From Sphaerolaimus hirsutus (Eukaryota; Nematoda; Chromadorea; Monhysterida; Sphaerolaimidae), in contig OZ038452.1 in assembly GCA_964036195.1 (NCBI GenBank), positions 8,426,704-8,490,703 of the forward strand: DNA of 64,000 nt, in the 5' to 3' direction. Shown piece after piece: positions 1-11,700 of the stretch. The notes under the pieces were generated by a model. It made no database searches. It saw nothing but the letters and a program-made list of their open reading frames with translations, and was not told the DNA's origin. The position numbers and the translations under genes are program-made. The number at the start of each line of letters is the position of its first letter. Position 1 is the first letter of the stretch.

Positions 1-425
1 CAGCGTATTTGAAGGGGACATAAAAAGTGACATTTGACGGACAGAAATTGACAAATGTTGGATATTTCCATAAAAGAAATACTTATCAGGAGAGAAAAAA
101 ACATATTTGATATAGGTATTCATTAGTAAAAATTGGAAAAATTCTGACTGTTACGTTTTCCGTGAGTGAAAATACACAAGTTTACATCTTCTGTGAGATA
201 AAAATACCCACTTTTAGGTTTTCTGTGAGCAAAAATACTCACTTTTTACGTTTTATGTAAGAAAAAAACCCCCACTTTTACGTTTTCCTGGAAAAAAGTA
301 TTTTACTCACGTTTTAAGCAGGGTAAAAGTAAAAAAAATTCTTTACGTTTTCTGTACTCAGCCATGAGTAAAATAAAAATAATTTACGTTTACTTTGAAA
401 AAAGTTCAGTACTTTAACAACTCTG
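1..425. mobile_element. Partial hAT-like element, CAGAGTTG family
   Basis: AT-rich repeats of the type TTACGTTTTCTGTGAGTAAAAATACTCAC run from the window edge to the terminus TTTAACAACTCTG at 425. The same terminus and internal repeats occur in the complete copy at 37168-37869, which has a perfect 8-bp duplication, so this is read as the right part of another copy cut by the window edge. The segment 426-1000 shows no supported gene. Confidence 0.55.
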
Positions 426-1080
426 GTGAAGTGCGCCGCAAAAGTTGTATTGACGCAATATTATTCGGGCAGTTCACGGTAGCGCATCGTAGACTATAAA
501 AGTTGGATAGTACCTATGTAAAAACTGAATGCAGTTTTGTTATTTTAGTCGTGTCGGTGAGGGGACAGAATGAGCTAAAATATTGGTAAATCGACATTTC
601 CATTCGGGTGAAGAATCGTTCAATTTTTTTGATTATTAGATCTTTTGAGGTACCGATTATTTTTGGTGTTTTTTTGGAATAAAGGATGCAATGAAGGGAA
701 GGTTTTGGTATTTATATGCGACCACACTTTCCATCGCACACAAGTGGGAATAAAATAGATAGTATACCTATCGTGAGCAAAAAAATATGACAAAAAATTG
801 AAGAAAAATTGCAAAGTTGTCAGAAGATCCATTCACGATGCCTCTCGGTCGCGAGTTTTCACTAATGCCCGTATTTGATTAGATAACAGCGTCCATAAAA
901 TGAAGAAAAAACACAAATGGACGCTAAAAAGAAGCAAAGACACGAAACCAAAAATGTGAATGCACTGCACCGTTTTGGCTGATCCTGGAATTAACCGGCT
1001 AGAATTCCAATCGCATAATCGGGAATCGTCAAAAAAGTGACCACTCGCGCCCGGTTTAAAATTCGGCCGCAAACGAAAAG

Positions 1081-2968
1081 AGTACGAAGAAATCGACGCG
1101 AGCCAATGGCGGCCGGTGGAGATGCGCTGGCACCCGTTCGAGACCGTGGACAGGGGCTGGCGGCCGCAGTCCGTCGAGGAGGCCAGGCAGGCGGGCGTCA
1201 ACCCGCACGTGTCGCCGCCCACCGAGCGCAGACTCAGACCCGGCTTGCAGGTGCCGGTTTCGATTAGGGCGTAAGGCGCGGGTAAGGCGCCAGGCACGCG
1301 AGTAGGCGCAATTTTCAGTCACGTCGTCGCTGCACGCACGAGTTTCAAAATAGTCATATATGACTGTTTATACACATAAACCCTTCCCTAACGTCACTCA
1401 ATTATCGGTTTTAACGTGTGTTCTGCATTGTACAGATCACAAACTGTGGTATTTGTCATGTACCTTCTCTTCACATTCAATTTTAGAGGGGTATTTCGAG
1501 GGGGGGGGGGTTATTTCCTCAGCCAAATTTTAGGGCAGGGGTATTTCGAGGGGGGGGGGGGTAATTCAAGGGGGGCGTTAATGCGAGGTAATACGGTATA
1601 CATATTTTGGAACAAGTCACCCATCAAGTACTCGACTTGCAAGCCAGTCAGAGTGAGAAAAACCTCCCCTCTGTAAAATGGGTATGGCATACCGAAGCGC
1701 AGGAATACCGCACAAGTATGAAGCTATTTATATTGAGCTGCTTATTAAATACCTATTTGTAAAAAACGAAACTATATTAAGTTTGCTAATATTTAACTTA
1801 TTCCAGTCAACACTGTAGCTTGAATAGCTTCAATTCTACCAAAAATATATACTGGCATATAATATACGCACCGAAAGCCCCCCTCCCGTCCAAATGACCC
1901 GGCGAAAAACAAACCCCCTGGACATCTGATTCAAAACAATACGGCAACTACATACACACGGAACCTTCAGTACGCGTCGCCGCTGGTGCGATCGACCTCC
2001 AGCCGCACTAACGCGGCGCAGCCGAGGTCGCGCGCCAGGCAAAAGCAAAGCGACCAAGGCTGGCAGCAGGTGCAGCAGGGCGCCGGTGCCGAACAGGTCG
2101 TTGACAAGCCGGATGCACGCAGTCGACGCCAGCTGAAGGATGCTGCACAGGGACAGCTAGCTGCGGTGCGCTTGGGGGGCACTTCAAGACTCTGGAAAGT
2201 GTGAAAAGTCATGCAAAATACCCTGGAAAATGGCTAACTAGTGTCTAAAACATCGAATAATCAATCTCGATACCATCGATCGCAGAACCTGTGGCCCAGT
2301 GGCGCATTCAACCAAACCATTTGTCAATACTTTGTCGACCCTTCAACGTACATACCTATATCATTTTACAGGGCATGACTATTGACAGTTTGCATGACAT
2401 TTGACATATACAGGGTCTGGCATTGCCACCTGGCCAGTTGTACGCTCACTATCCCGCAAAAGGCGGTCGCAGGGCTCGTCCGAACGGCCGTCGAGCGACA
2501 GAGCGACCGGCGGCGCTGCGGCACCGGCGCCCACTCAACCGGCAGCGCAGCAGAGCGCACCACCTGCCGGGGCTAACTACGCTACTGTAGGACCCACTGT
2601 GTGTGGGGCTAGAGTGTCAAGTGTTTGAGGGGTTATTTGAGTTTGTGTTTTAATGTGTGCAGTGAATCATGCTGGTGCGAAATTTGATCGAATCCACACG
2701 ATTTTCGTAGGGGGACAGATTAAATGTAATGAACATTTACGCTGTCCGATTCACTGTGGTTCTGACCGACAGACAAGCAGAACTAAACTGTAAAAAATTT
2801 TATTTTATGTTAACAATAATATCTGATAGAGATTTATTGAGGTAGGTACATAAATAATACAAATCGTGTGCGCAGGAGGACATGCCCTACCAGAACCTGG
2901 CCTCGTTGTGGACATCGGCAAAGACACAGAAAGACGAGTCTCGGTATCAGAACTTCATGAAGCAGTGA
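1081..2968 (+). CDS. 3' end of an unidentified protein-coding gene (4 exons)
   Basis: Not recognised. Four exons join in one frame: 1081-1250, 1971-2165, 2473-2586 and 2876-2968 (stop TGA). Donors are GTGCCG, GTGCGC and GTAGGA; every acceptor ends in AG; the last three exons are exact codon multiples. The first exon encodes a Trp/Pro/Arg-rich stretch (SQWRPVEMRWHPFETVDRGW), the second and third a Gln/Ala/Pro-rich low-complexity region, and the last ends in ESRYQNFMKQ. The 5' part lies outside the window or upstream of 1081 in sequence I could not assign. An AATAAA 199 bp after the stop supports the 3' end. The gene converges on the sarcoglycan gene, leaving 303 bp between stop codons. Intron 3 of this model (2166-2472) contains a CACTCCC-family MITE. 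The exact acceptor of exon 3 is the least certain join. Confidence 0.6.
1480..1605. repeat. Poly-G/TATTTCGAGG repeat
   Basis: Repeated TATTTCGAGGGGGGG units ending in TAATACGGTAT. Related repeats occur at 18763-18883, 47960-48365 and 51875-52000, always associated with an end of the type TACCGTATTTCC. Lies in intron 1 of the unidentified gene in this model. Short ORFs here are repeat translations. Confidence 0.55.
2180..2425. mobile_element. CACTCCC-family MITE, diverged copy
   Basis: Left end CACTTCAAGACTCTGG and right end GGGTCTGGCATTG are degenerate inverted copies of the family ends CACTCCCAGACCCTG and GGGTCTGGGAGTG. The core carries the family motif CATTTTACAGGGCATGAC. The element occupies most of the intron between two coding exons (2165 to 2473). 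Confidence 0.6.
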
Positions 2969-3166
2969 TGAATCAAACAAAATCTATATCTCGACAGCAT
3001 AAAAACCTTGTAATTACATACTTAAATCAATTAATTTATTTACAAATATACCCAATGAGTATGTATGTACTTATAAACATGGAGTGCAATCAATGATTGG
3101 TGAATATTTATCTGACCAAATGAGATAATTCATCTGACCATACTGTAATTCAACTGATATTTGTGT

Positions 3167-3172
3167 CGAATA
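3167..3172 (+). promoter_or_regulatory. Polyadenylation signal AATAAA
   Basis: AATAAA 199 bp downstream of the stop codon of the plus-strand gene ending at 2968, and before the convergent sarcoglycan stop at 3272. Confidence 0.5.
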
Positions 3173-3271
3173 AACGTGAACATAATTAAAGCTGTACAGA
3201 CTAGATAAAATTGTTTGAAAGCCGTGAACATATATGTTATTTCATTCAAAACCCAACAAACTAGAAAAAAG

Positions 3272-5503
3272 TCAATAACAAAATCCCTGATCAATGGTAC
3301 ATGGCATATTGCCAGGAACTGTGAACAACCGATCAGTTTGAATGCAAGCGCACAGCCGCCGGCCCAAAGCGGTCGCGCTCAAAGCTGGTGATGAACTGAT
3401 TGAAAGGCTTTTTGGTAGGTAAGTGCCGCCTGCTGCTTTAAAGCGGATGGCGCCGTTTGCCTGTGGAGGGGATTGTTCAAGGGTCATGGTGGAGGTATGA
3501 AAAGTGATGAAAAAGGTAAGACCGTTCACCGGGCTCTGTAAACAAACAGCCCCCCCCCCAGATGTTGTTATTCAAATGTTGTTTTTCCACCAATACTCAC
3601 ACTTGTCTGAATGTTGATGCTCCCTAGCGCAGTAGCGTTGAAAGCTCTGGATGTGAACGCATTGCCTTCATTACCGCGGAATGCCACATTTTCTACTGAG
3701 AATTTCAGCTGCTCACCAACTGGAGCTCGCAGCTGTAAGTAGAATTTTTTAAAAATTTTTTATTTTATTGTACATAAAATTTATTATTAATAAACACAAA
3801 GATGGATCTTCTTCACTAACCTTGTTAGTGATGATTTGGTGCATCGATATTTCCTTTATCTTTTTCTCAGTAATAAACTTTGGCAGACTGGCTTTGAAGA
3901 ATAGCATGGGATTTTTCACGTCATTTGAATAAATCTCAAAATCCTTGACATTTTCGAGTCTAATGCGGCCATCCTCCAAGATAAATTGCGCCTTCATGTT
4001 TGTTGTATTGTGTGGCAGCTGACTTGACAACAACACCTGTGTATTTTGGCAGGTTTTAGTCACACGACTTTCTATTCGATGTTAATATTATATAAGAAAA
4101 AATACTCGATAGTCGATATAAAAATAAATAGCTCTTCGACATAACGATTGGTGGACAGCGTGAATCCGACATTCGATAAAGGTCATCTAAAAAGGCCCAT
4201 CTCTGTCTGGATATTATATAACCCTGACATTTGCTTGTGGAAAACAGAAACAAATCTATAACCAACCCTGGCACCCTGCACATATAAATCTTTGCCCTTG
4301 TAGCCGCCGATGTGTCCATCACTCGTCACAACTGAATTTAGCTCCACATTATCCCCTCTGAATTCTACGATGTGCTCAGTTTCTCCTGAAAAACCCAATC
4401 GCAAATGAATAATTATAATGAAAATTGATCACTTTATATATTGTATTTTGACCCTACATGGGTTGGATAGATTGCAAATAGCTCCTCCGGAGGGATAGAT
4501 AATTAACTTTTTTAAATCTATAAAAATGTGCGAAAATTGAAAAAAAATTTGGGTTAAATTTTTCTAAAATCGCGCCAGATAGCTAGATCGCTGTGTGATT
4601 TAGGAGGGGGAGGGTTTCACGGTAAAGTAGCCAAAAAATTTGCCTCTGGGATAAATACCTAGATAGCTGAGCAGAATCCGGGTTAGATAGATAGCTGTGC
4701 GATTGGGGGGGGGGGGTACCCTCCCATTCCAGACCTGTGTCAGCATTGGGCAGCTGGTGGAACTGCAACTGGTCCATCCCGCGGTGACCGACGCGTAGAA
4801 ACGACAGCAGCAGTAGGTTGCACTGTGTTGCATACTTTATTGTAGGTTGTAGTACATTTGCGCGTGGAGACCCAGCGGGATAGGCATGTTGGGCAAGTGA
4901 AGATCACAACACAAGACACAGTCACCACTCTTTTGTGCAACAAAAAAATTAATTGCAATAATCAAAAAGCTATTTAATCACACATTACCCACAATCGTTT
5001 CGATTTCTCAACTCCCATTCTGCATACGCAAATACGCAACCATGAACCAAACCCCACCGCAGAAAACCAACCAAGAGCGTGATGGCGGCCAAAAGTGCCA
5101 GCACCGCCAACGCGATCAGCAACAACATGAGTTGCCTGCCGCGCAAGCCGCTCGACCTGGGGCACTACCAGACCCTGCAACAAGCCATGTAAAATGTTAA
5201 ATGTCATTTAAAATGCCCTGTGAAATGGTCATATACATGACGTATACATACCTACGTTTACATGGCGTAAAAAACGAACGTTTACCATTTTACAGGGCAT
5301 TTTACATGACATTTGACTATTTACATAACATTTTACAGGGTCTGGGAGTGGTACCTGTCCTCGTCCGGGCCCGGGTCGCGCCAATTTGCATAGTTTGCAG
5401 CCGTGACTGCGTGTTTTTGGCACTTAAAAGATTTCGGGGCGTTGGGATCTGAAACTTAGAACTTACCTAGCCCCACTGGCTTCGCGTCACGCTCGTAATA
5501 CAT
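3272..5503 (-). CDS. SGCB: Beta-type sarcoglycan (8 exons, 319 aa)
   Basis: Single-pass type II membrane glycoprotein of the sarcoglycan subcomplex in the dystrophin-glycoprotein complex of muscle membrane. Exons in transcription order: 5467-5503, 5355-5448, 5072-5156, 4735-4822, 4267-4385, 3821-4036, 3601-3732, 3272-3460; total 960 nt with continuous phase. Visible marks: an N-terminal DEDR...SSGLRGR stretch like vertebrate beta-sarcoglycan, followed directly by a hydrophobic segment (LMLLLIALAVLALLAAITLL), RVGHRGMDQLQFHQLP just outside the membrane, FRGNEG in the ectodomain, and a Cys-rich C-terminus (LCACIQTDRLFTVPG, then MPCTI and GFC) matching the conserved extracellular cysteine motif. 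The length is close to human beta-sarcoglycan (318). The first exon is the weak point: its gap to exon 2 is only 18 nt, so the true first exon may lie elsewhere. Shares a divergent promoter interval with PRODH. Confidence 0.9.
4440..4737. mobile_element. hAT-like element forming most of sarcoglycan intron 4
   Basis: Shares the motifs TTGACCCTACATGGGTTGGATAG-type start, CTCCTCCGGAGGGATAGATA, poly-G run and TCCCATTCCAGACCTG end with the elements at 6058-6519, 7165-7682 and 9068-10340, whose ends read CAGGGGT. Read on the minus strand the terminus is CAGGTCTGGAATGGG, and its CAG/GT is exactly the donor of sarcoglycan exon 4. The other end is decayed and its position approximate; no target duplication could be seen. 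Confidence 0.6.
5163..5350. mobile_element. CACTCCC-family MITE that constitutes sarcoglycan intron 2
   Basis: Inverted ends CACTACCAGACCCTG (left) and GGGTCTGGGAGTG (right); the body is a long imperfect hairpin with ATGTAAAATGTTAAATGTCA and TTTTACAGGGCATTTTACAT motifs. It is bracketed by the 5-bp direct repeat ACCTG (CAGGT on the minus strand) at 5155-5159 and 5353-5357. On the minus strand the upstream copy gives the donor AG/GTAC and the downstream copy the acceptor CCAG/GTCG; splicing there joins DEDR to SSGLRGR in frame, matching the uninterrupted vertebrate beta-sarcoglycan arrangement. Confidence 0.8.
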
Positions 5504-5764
5504 TGTTAGTGGGAATTTTTGATCGGTTTAAGTGGATGGCCGAAGTTTTAATCCTTCTACCGGAATGAGGATTCCCTATTTCATTATTTGGCAAGACTCC
5601 AAAAAATATTTTCCTGAAGACCAAGGTTGCGTTGCATACCATTTTTCACATCAAAGTGAAATTTTGGCAAGTTGCCCTGTGCAAAAACGGATCAGCTGAT
5701 CTGGGCGCGCCTACGTTGCTATCCGTCAACAGCTTTTTCCTATATTCAGCCGCGACGATTTACA
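5504..5764. promoter_or_regulatory. Divergent promoter interval between sarcoglycan and PRODH start codons
   Basis: The interval separates the ATG of sarcoglycan (minus, 5503) from the ATG of PRODH (plus, 5765). It must hold the transcription starts of both genes unless either has a further untranslated 5' exon. No clear TATA box is placed at a convincing distance from either start. A bidirectional promoter is inferred from layout alone. Confidence 0.45.
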
Positions 5765-8700
5765 ATGATTTCCAAGCAATTAATCAAACAATTTCCGAAA
5801 TATTGCACGGCTGGCAGCGTGAGAATTCTATCCACAAGTGTTCGATTACGGACGCCCGGGGATGCGGAACGTAAAAGCAGTGAGAGGATTGAAGAATGTT
5901 TCAATCGACTCGACTTGTCGTTCCGAAACACGCAGGAGGCTTATCGGGTTAGGTTTATTTCAGTCTGGGGGCACTCCCAGACCATGTTAAGAGCCCTGTA
6001 AAATGACAAACGAGTTTTTTTCTCCATTTTACAGGGCTTTTTCATGACATGACAAAGCAGGGGTTTTGTAGACGGGGGTTCATATAGATAGTAAATCGTT
6101 CCTCCGGAGGGATAGATAGCTGAAATTGTTTGGGGGGTGCTTCGCGGGGGTTCAATATATAGGCTTTTCCGAGGTATAGAAGGAAGAAAAGGGAAAAAAT
6201 CGCTAAAAGTAGCAGAAAAACAGCTAAAAATAGGTATATAAGTACATATAGTACAAAAAGAAGCCGAAAATAGGCAGTACGGAACATGAATAAGAATTTT
6301 GAAGGTGAAAAACTATAAAAAGGTACGAAAATTAGCGATTTTGAGCGAAAATTCTTTAAAATCGTTCCAGATAGCTGGCCTATTGGGGGGGGGGGGGTTT
6401 AGGGGGTAGTACACCAAAATGTTGCCTCCGGGGTAGATAGATAGCTGAGCGGGCATTCGGGATAGATAGATAGCTGGCGGATTTGAGGGGTAACCCCCAA
6501 CCCCCCTACTAAACCCCTGTGACAAAGGTCACCCGACGGATAAAATTACGGGACATTTTACATGACTTTTGGTACTTTGCATGACGTTTGACGTTTTACA
6601 GGGCATTTTAAACGGTCTGGGAGTAGCATGCAATAACACCCAGTAAGTTTTTCAGCGTCGTACAAAGTTGACAAAGTCGTACTTTTGCACATGGAAAACT
6701 GCGCAGCAAACTTTATCAACAAACATGGATAAATGTGTCTCACTGCACATCGCTTCGTTTTCCCGCCGATGATTTTGCGTAACTGATTCTGCATGTGCAA
6801 AATGTGCGCCAGCTTGCCTACACTCTAAAAATTCAAAAGTTCACATTTTAAAAGCACCTCATACCTTAAAAACGCAGTCGAAAACGAACTACGAACTGGT
6901 GCGGGCGCTGTTCGTTCTGCGCATGTGCGACGTGCGGCCGCTGGTGCACAACAACGAGGTGGTGCTCAAGGCCGTGCGCAAGTTGCTCGGCCAGCGGCTC
7001 TTCGAGTGGCTCATGCGCGCCAGCATATATGGACACTTTGTCGCCGGTAGTACACAGCAGGAGGTTTGGTTTATGAATGAGCGAGTGAAGTTTGGTTTTG
7101 CAAAATCGAAATGATGAGAAGTGTGTTGAAAAACTAGAACTTTGGAAAACAGGTTTCAGTGCTTCAGGGGTATCTTGAATTTTGACCCTCCGAGTGGTTG
7201 GATAGATAGCAAATCGCTCCTCCGGAGGGATAGATAGCTGAAAAATTTTCTGGGGGGGTTTGGGGGGGGTTGTGGTGGCTCGATATATAGGCTTTTTCGG
7301 GGCATAGAAGGAAGAAAAGGGAGAAAAATCGCTAAAAGTAGGTGTAAAATAGCTCAAAATGGGTATACAAGAGCATATAATACTTAAAATAGCTGAAAAT
7401 AGGCAGTTAGACGCATGAACCAGTGATTTTGGAGGTGAAAATCTATATATAGGTATGAAAAATAGCGATTTTGAGCGAAAATTGGGGTATAGTTTCTGAA
7501 AAATCGCTCCAGATAGGTAGGCTGAGCGATTTGGGGGGGGGGGTTTAGGGGGTAGTAGCCAAAAATTTTGCCTCCGGGATAGATAGATAGCTGAGCGGCC
7601 TCCGGGATAGATAGATAGCTGGGCGGTTTGGGGGGGGGGGTAACCCCCCCCCCCCCCAACCCCCCCCCATTCGAGACCCCTGCAGTGCTTGCACCGTCAC
7701 GTTGCCTCATGCATCATATTCATGTGATTAAACAAAGGGCGTGTATTTCATCGCACAGTTTTTCTTTCTGACACACGCTTTTACGCCGGCAAGTCATCTA
7801 CCCACCAATATCAAACTTAAAAACCTCATAAATACGATATAAACGACTCAGATCAGGCCGACGGTGATGCGCATGCGCGACTACGGCGTGAAGAGCATCA
7901 TGGACTACTCCGTGGAGAAGGACACCGTCGAGGCGGACGAGGTCATCCAGGAGGAGGAGCTTGTCGAGGTGGACGCTCAGGACGCTTTGCCGCTGGTCAG
8001 TGCGTTTTTTGATCGATTTAAGTGACGAGAGTGATTGATTGTTTGGATGATGATGATTGATGATTTCAATAGAAATGTAAGAATATGGGAAATGCATGGT
8101 ATTTTTTGCGGTGTTGAACCATGCTTTGTCGTATCCAATCCTATCAAAAGGAATACGAAATTTACGGTATTTTTGATAATTGTTGATAGCCCAAATTGTA
8201 TCCAAAGGCCCAAATGCTGAAATTTCCAGAATTTCGGCGAGTAATGTTTAATTAATCACGCACTAAAAATATTCCGCACTCCCCAACATTATTCGCACAG
8301 CCCAAACCGGTACCAGCGGAAGACGCAAAAAGTCTGGCCGCCAGCCAATTGGCAGAATCTTTGGAACGCTACAAAGGGTACCAGCCATTTTGGGACAGGC
8401 GGGAAGGTGTGGTCAGCGCTAGGACTTACTTTTATCGCGGCGAACCAGAGTGTGACAGAAATATGGAGATTTTTTGCGACAGCGCCAGGGCTGTGGCGCA
8501 GGTTTGTGCATTTAAAGGTTTCAGTTGCGTCGGGGCTAGGGCTGGCAACAATAAATTTTGAATTGCAGATGAAATTTTTAGTACTTTCTCACTGGTATTT
8601 TGCGAAATTTTCGCGCGCAAGCGCCACTTATTTGATGTATGTACCTGTATATGTTGACTCACAACCATATTTTGCCTCTGCTAAAAAACAGTTTCGAATA

Positions 8701-11700
8701 AAAAATTGTTTGAAACTTTTTCTATCGCCAATCAGGGCGATATCTATGCATTGCATATCACAGTATTCAGTAAAAAAGTTCGTCATTTTCTAGGCGACCG
8801 ATGGCACAGGTTTCGTGGCTGTCAAACTGACCGCACTGGGCCGCCCAAAACTCCTGGCTACTGTCTCCATGGCAAATATTGATGTTCCACGGAAATTGTT
8901 TAACAACGATAAAATTCCAAACCTGTGAATGCATTTTCGCAGGTGCTGGAGCGTTCGCGCATGTTCTACAAGTTGCTTACCGGCGTGCCGTGGAACAAGA
9001 TCCTCGATGTGCGTCTCAGCCGCGACGACCTACTCAATAGGCTGCAGGTGTGCAAAAGTAATGTCGTCAGGGGTCTCCAATGGGTCTGGGGGGTGGCGCC
9101 GCCCAAATCGCTAGCTGTCTATCTATGTTGTGCAAATTTGGAGCGATTTTTCCCCAATTTTCACTCAAAATCGCTAATTTTTGTTCCATTCAACCAGTTT
9201 TCACCTTCAAAATGTCTATTTTCGGCTATATACATGGTTATATATTTACCTATTTTTAGGCATTTTTACCTATTTTGGTAGTTGTCAATCAATTATCTCC
9301 GCTTTCTGCCTTATATACCTTGAAAAAGCATATATATTTTTCCCCCGCGACCCCCCTAGGCCCCCAGCCCCCCAGAACAAATAAGCTATCTAGCTATCCG
9401 GAGGAGCGATTCGCTATCTATCACCCCCCGGTCAAAATCCTGGAGACCCCCGAATAGGGTTCAAACGATATATCGTATCGAATATCGAATATCGGATATC
9501 GACCATTTTTTAATATCGAATATCGATATCGAAAATTTTGAAAAAATATCGAATATCGATATCGAAAATTTTGAAAAAATATCGAATATCGATATCGAAT
9601 ATCGACCATATTTTCGATATATCGAACCTGTATAATGTCCTTAATTAAGTTATTATTTTTGTTTTGAGATATTTGTGATTAATTTGATTTGCTTATAGTA
9701 TCTAAGTTGATGAGTAAAAGTAAAGTATTTAATGTTATCTTTGTTGGAGTGCTTACTCCACATTTCTTGTATTTGGTTTGGCCACATACCTACTGAACTA
9801 CCTACCTCATATTTGAAGCCAGAAAATGCTGATATGCTGCTTTTTTGCAACATGCCCTTAAACAATTGGGTTATAAGTATGAATTGTTATATCTACCAAT
9901 TTTTGTTTGTCTGATACAATTTGATTCGTCATGTTTTTTCTTCGATTTTATCATTCTGACCATTGTAAACCTTGTTAAAATCAATTGTACTTTTCAGTAA
10001 AGAGGTAATCAACCATGTTTGCAACCATATGAAAATACAACATGCTGCTTGAAATATGCCTTGCTATACCAAAAGCTAAATATCGAATATCGAAAATATT
10101 GAAATATCGATATCGAATATCGACCATTTTTTAGTATCGAATATCGAATATCGATATCGAGGGTCCATATCGTATCGAATATCGATATCGAAAATTTTGA
10201 AAAACTATCGAATATCGAATATCGATATCGAAAATTTTGAAAAAATATCGAATATCGAATATCGATATCGAAAATTTTGAAAAAATATCGAATATCGAAT
10301 ATCGATATCGAAAAGTGATATCGTTTGAACCCTACCCCCGAATGTCGCCTTTAAAATCAGAACCACCTCAAAAGCACCGCCATTGTTCACCAAGGAGCTC
10401 GGCGTGCAGCGCGACAACGACCAAGTGAAGGAGTGGTTCGCTCAGCTTGATTTCGACTCTGACGGCTTCGTAGACTTGTTCGAATGGCGTCGTCTATTGG
10501 ACCACTCACTCAAGTTGGGACAGCTGTTTCGCATATTGGACATTCGCACGGGCACGGTGCAGCCGCTGGCGCCCAATGTGACCGCGCACGAGGAAAGACA
10601 GTTCGCTAATATGATCGGTAGAGTGAACAATATTGTGGAGACGGCCATGGAACATGGTGGGATTTTCCATGTCAATGTTCAAAGCATTTTTTTAAAGATG
10701 ATCTATATTCAATACAAAATCTTATATGCGATTTTGATTCATTGTTGCATGGCACACTCAAATTTTCAGTTGCAGTTCGAACACTTTTTCAAGGGCGGAA
10801 TTAAAAACGGGGGTGGAAAATCCAAAAACGTTCGAAATGCCCTCGATTTCAATTCCGCACATGAAACGTTTGAACACTTTGCACGATGGCAGAATTGCCC
10901 CGGATTGTGCATGGGCGGAATTATTTCAGACAGGTAGGAAAGTGCAAAATGTCTGAACCGCCCTTGGAATTCCGCCTTGGTGGAACTCAAAAACGTACGA
11001 ACCGCCCTTGACAATTTTGAGTGTGCAGTGCAATCTAGGCAAGAAAACATTCAGACACGTTCTAGAGGGTGGAATTCAGTTTCGGTTTACACAAATATGC
11101 CACATGGTGAACTTCAATATCTTTTTAACAAGTGGATATTACTAAAAAAATTTCTCGATTCATTTTTGAAGACAAAGCCTAGATCTACCTATAAAATTTT
11201 TCTCACAAATATGTTTGGTATAATAAATAAGATGTGTTTCTCATAACAACCTTCTCTAATAGGGCATATCTCTTAAGTCAAGGGTGGAATTGAAAGTGTC
11301 CCAATGTTTTTGAAATGTTTTGTTATGATATGCCAATGGACAAAAACTGTGTGAATTCATCCGGATTCATGTGAATTTCATCTGAATGACCTAAAAATTC
11401 CACATTTTTCCCAAATAAAAATGTTCAAACCGCCCTTGGAGTTCTGCCTTGACGGAACTCAAAAACGTTTGAACCGCCCTTGAAAATTTTGAGTGTGCGG
11501 TGCGCCAATATTTCAGATGGGCGAATTTCTAATTTTTGGGTAGCTGCACTCTCATTTGTGCAGGCGTGCGTGTGATGATCGATGCTGAACAAACCTACTA
11601 CCAGCCTGCTATCAGTCGCTTAGTACTGGAAATGATGAGAAAGTTTGTTCAAATAATAAAAAACTCTAGGGTTCAAACGAGACCGAGACTGACATTGAAA

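Noticed and set aside
1836-2212. Minus-strand frames with hydrophobic residues resembling a chemoreceptor segment (LVNDLFGTGALLHLLP)
   Set aside because: The opposite strand gives a phase-consistent exon (1971-2165) joined to neighbours with good splice sites; the hydrophobic frame is a GC-rich shadow without flanking exons.
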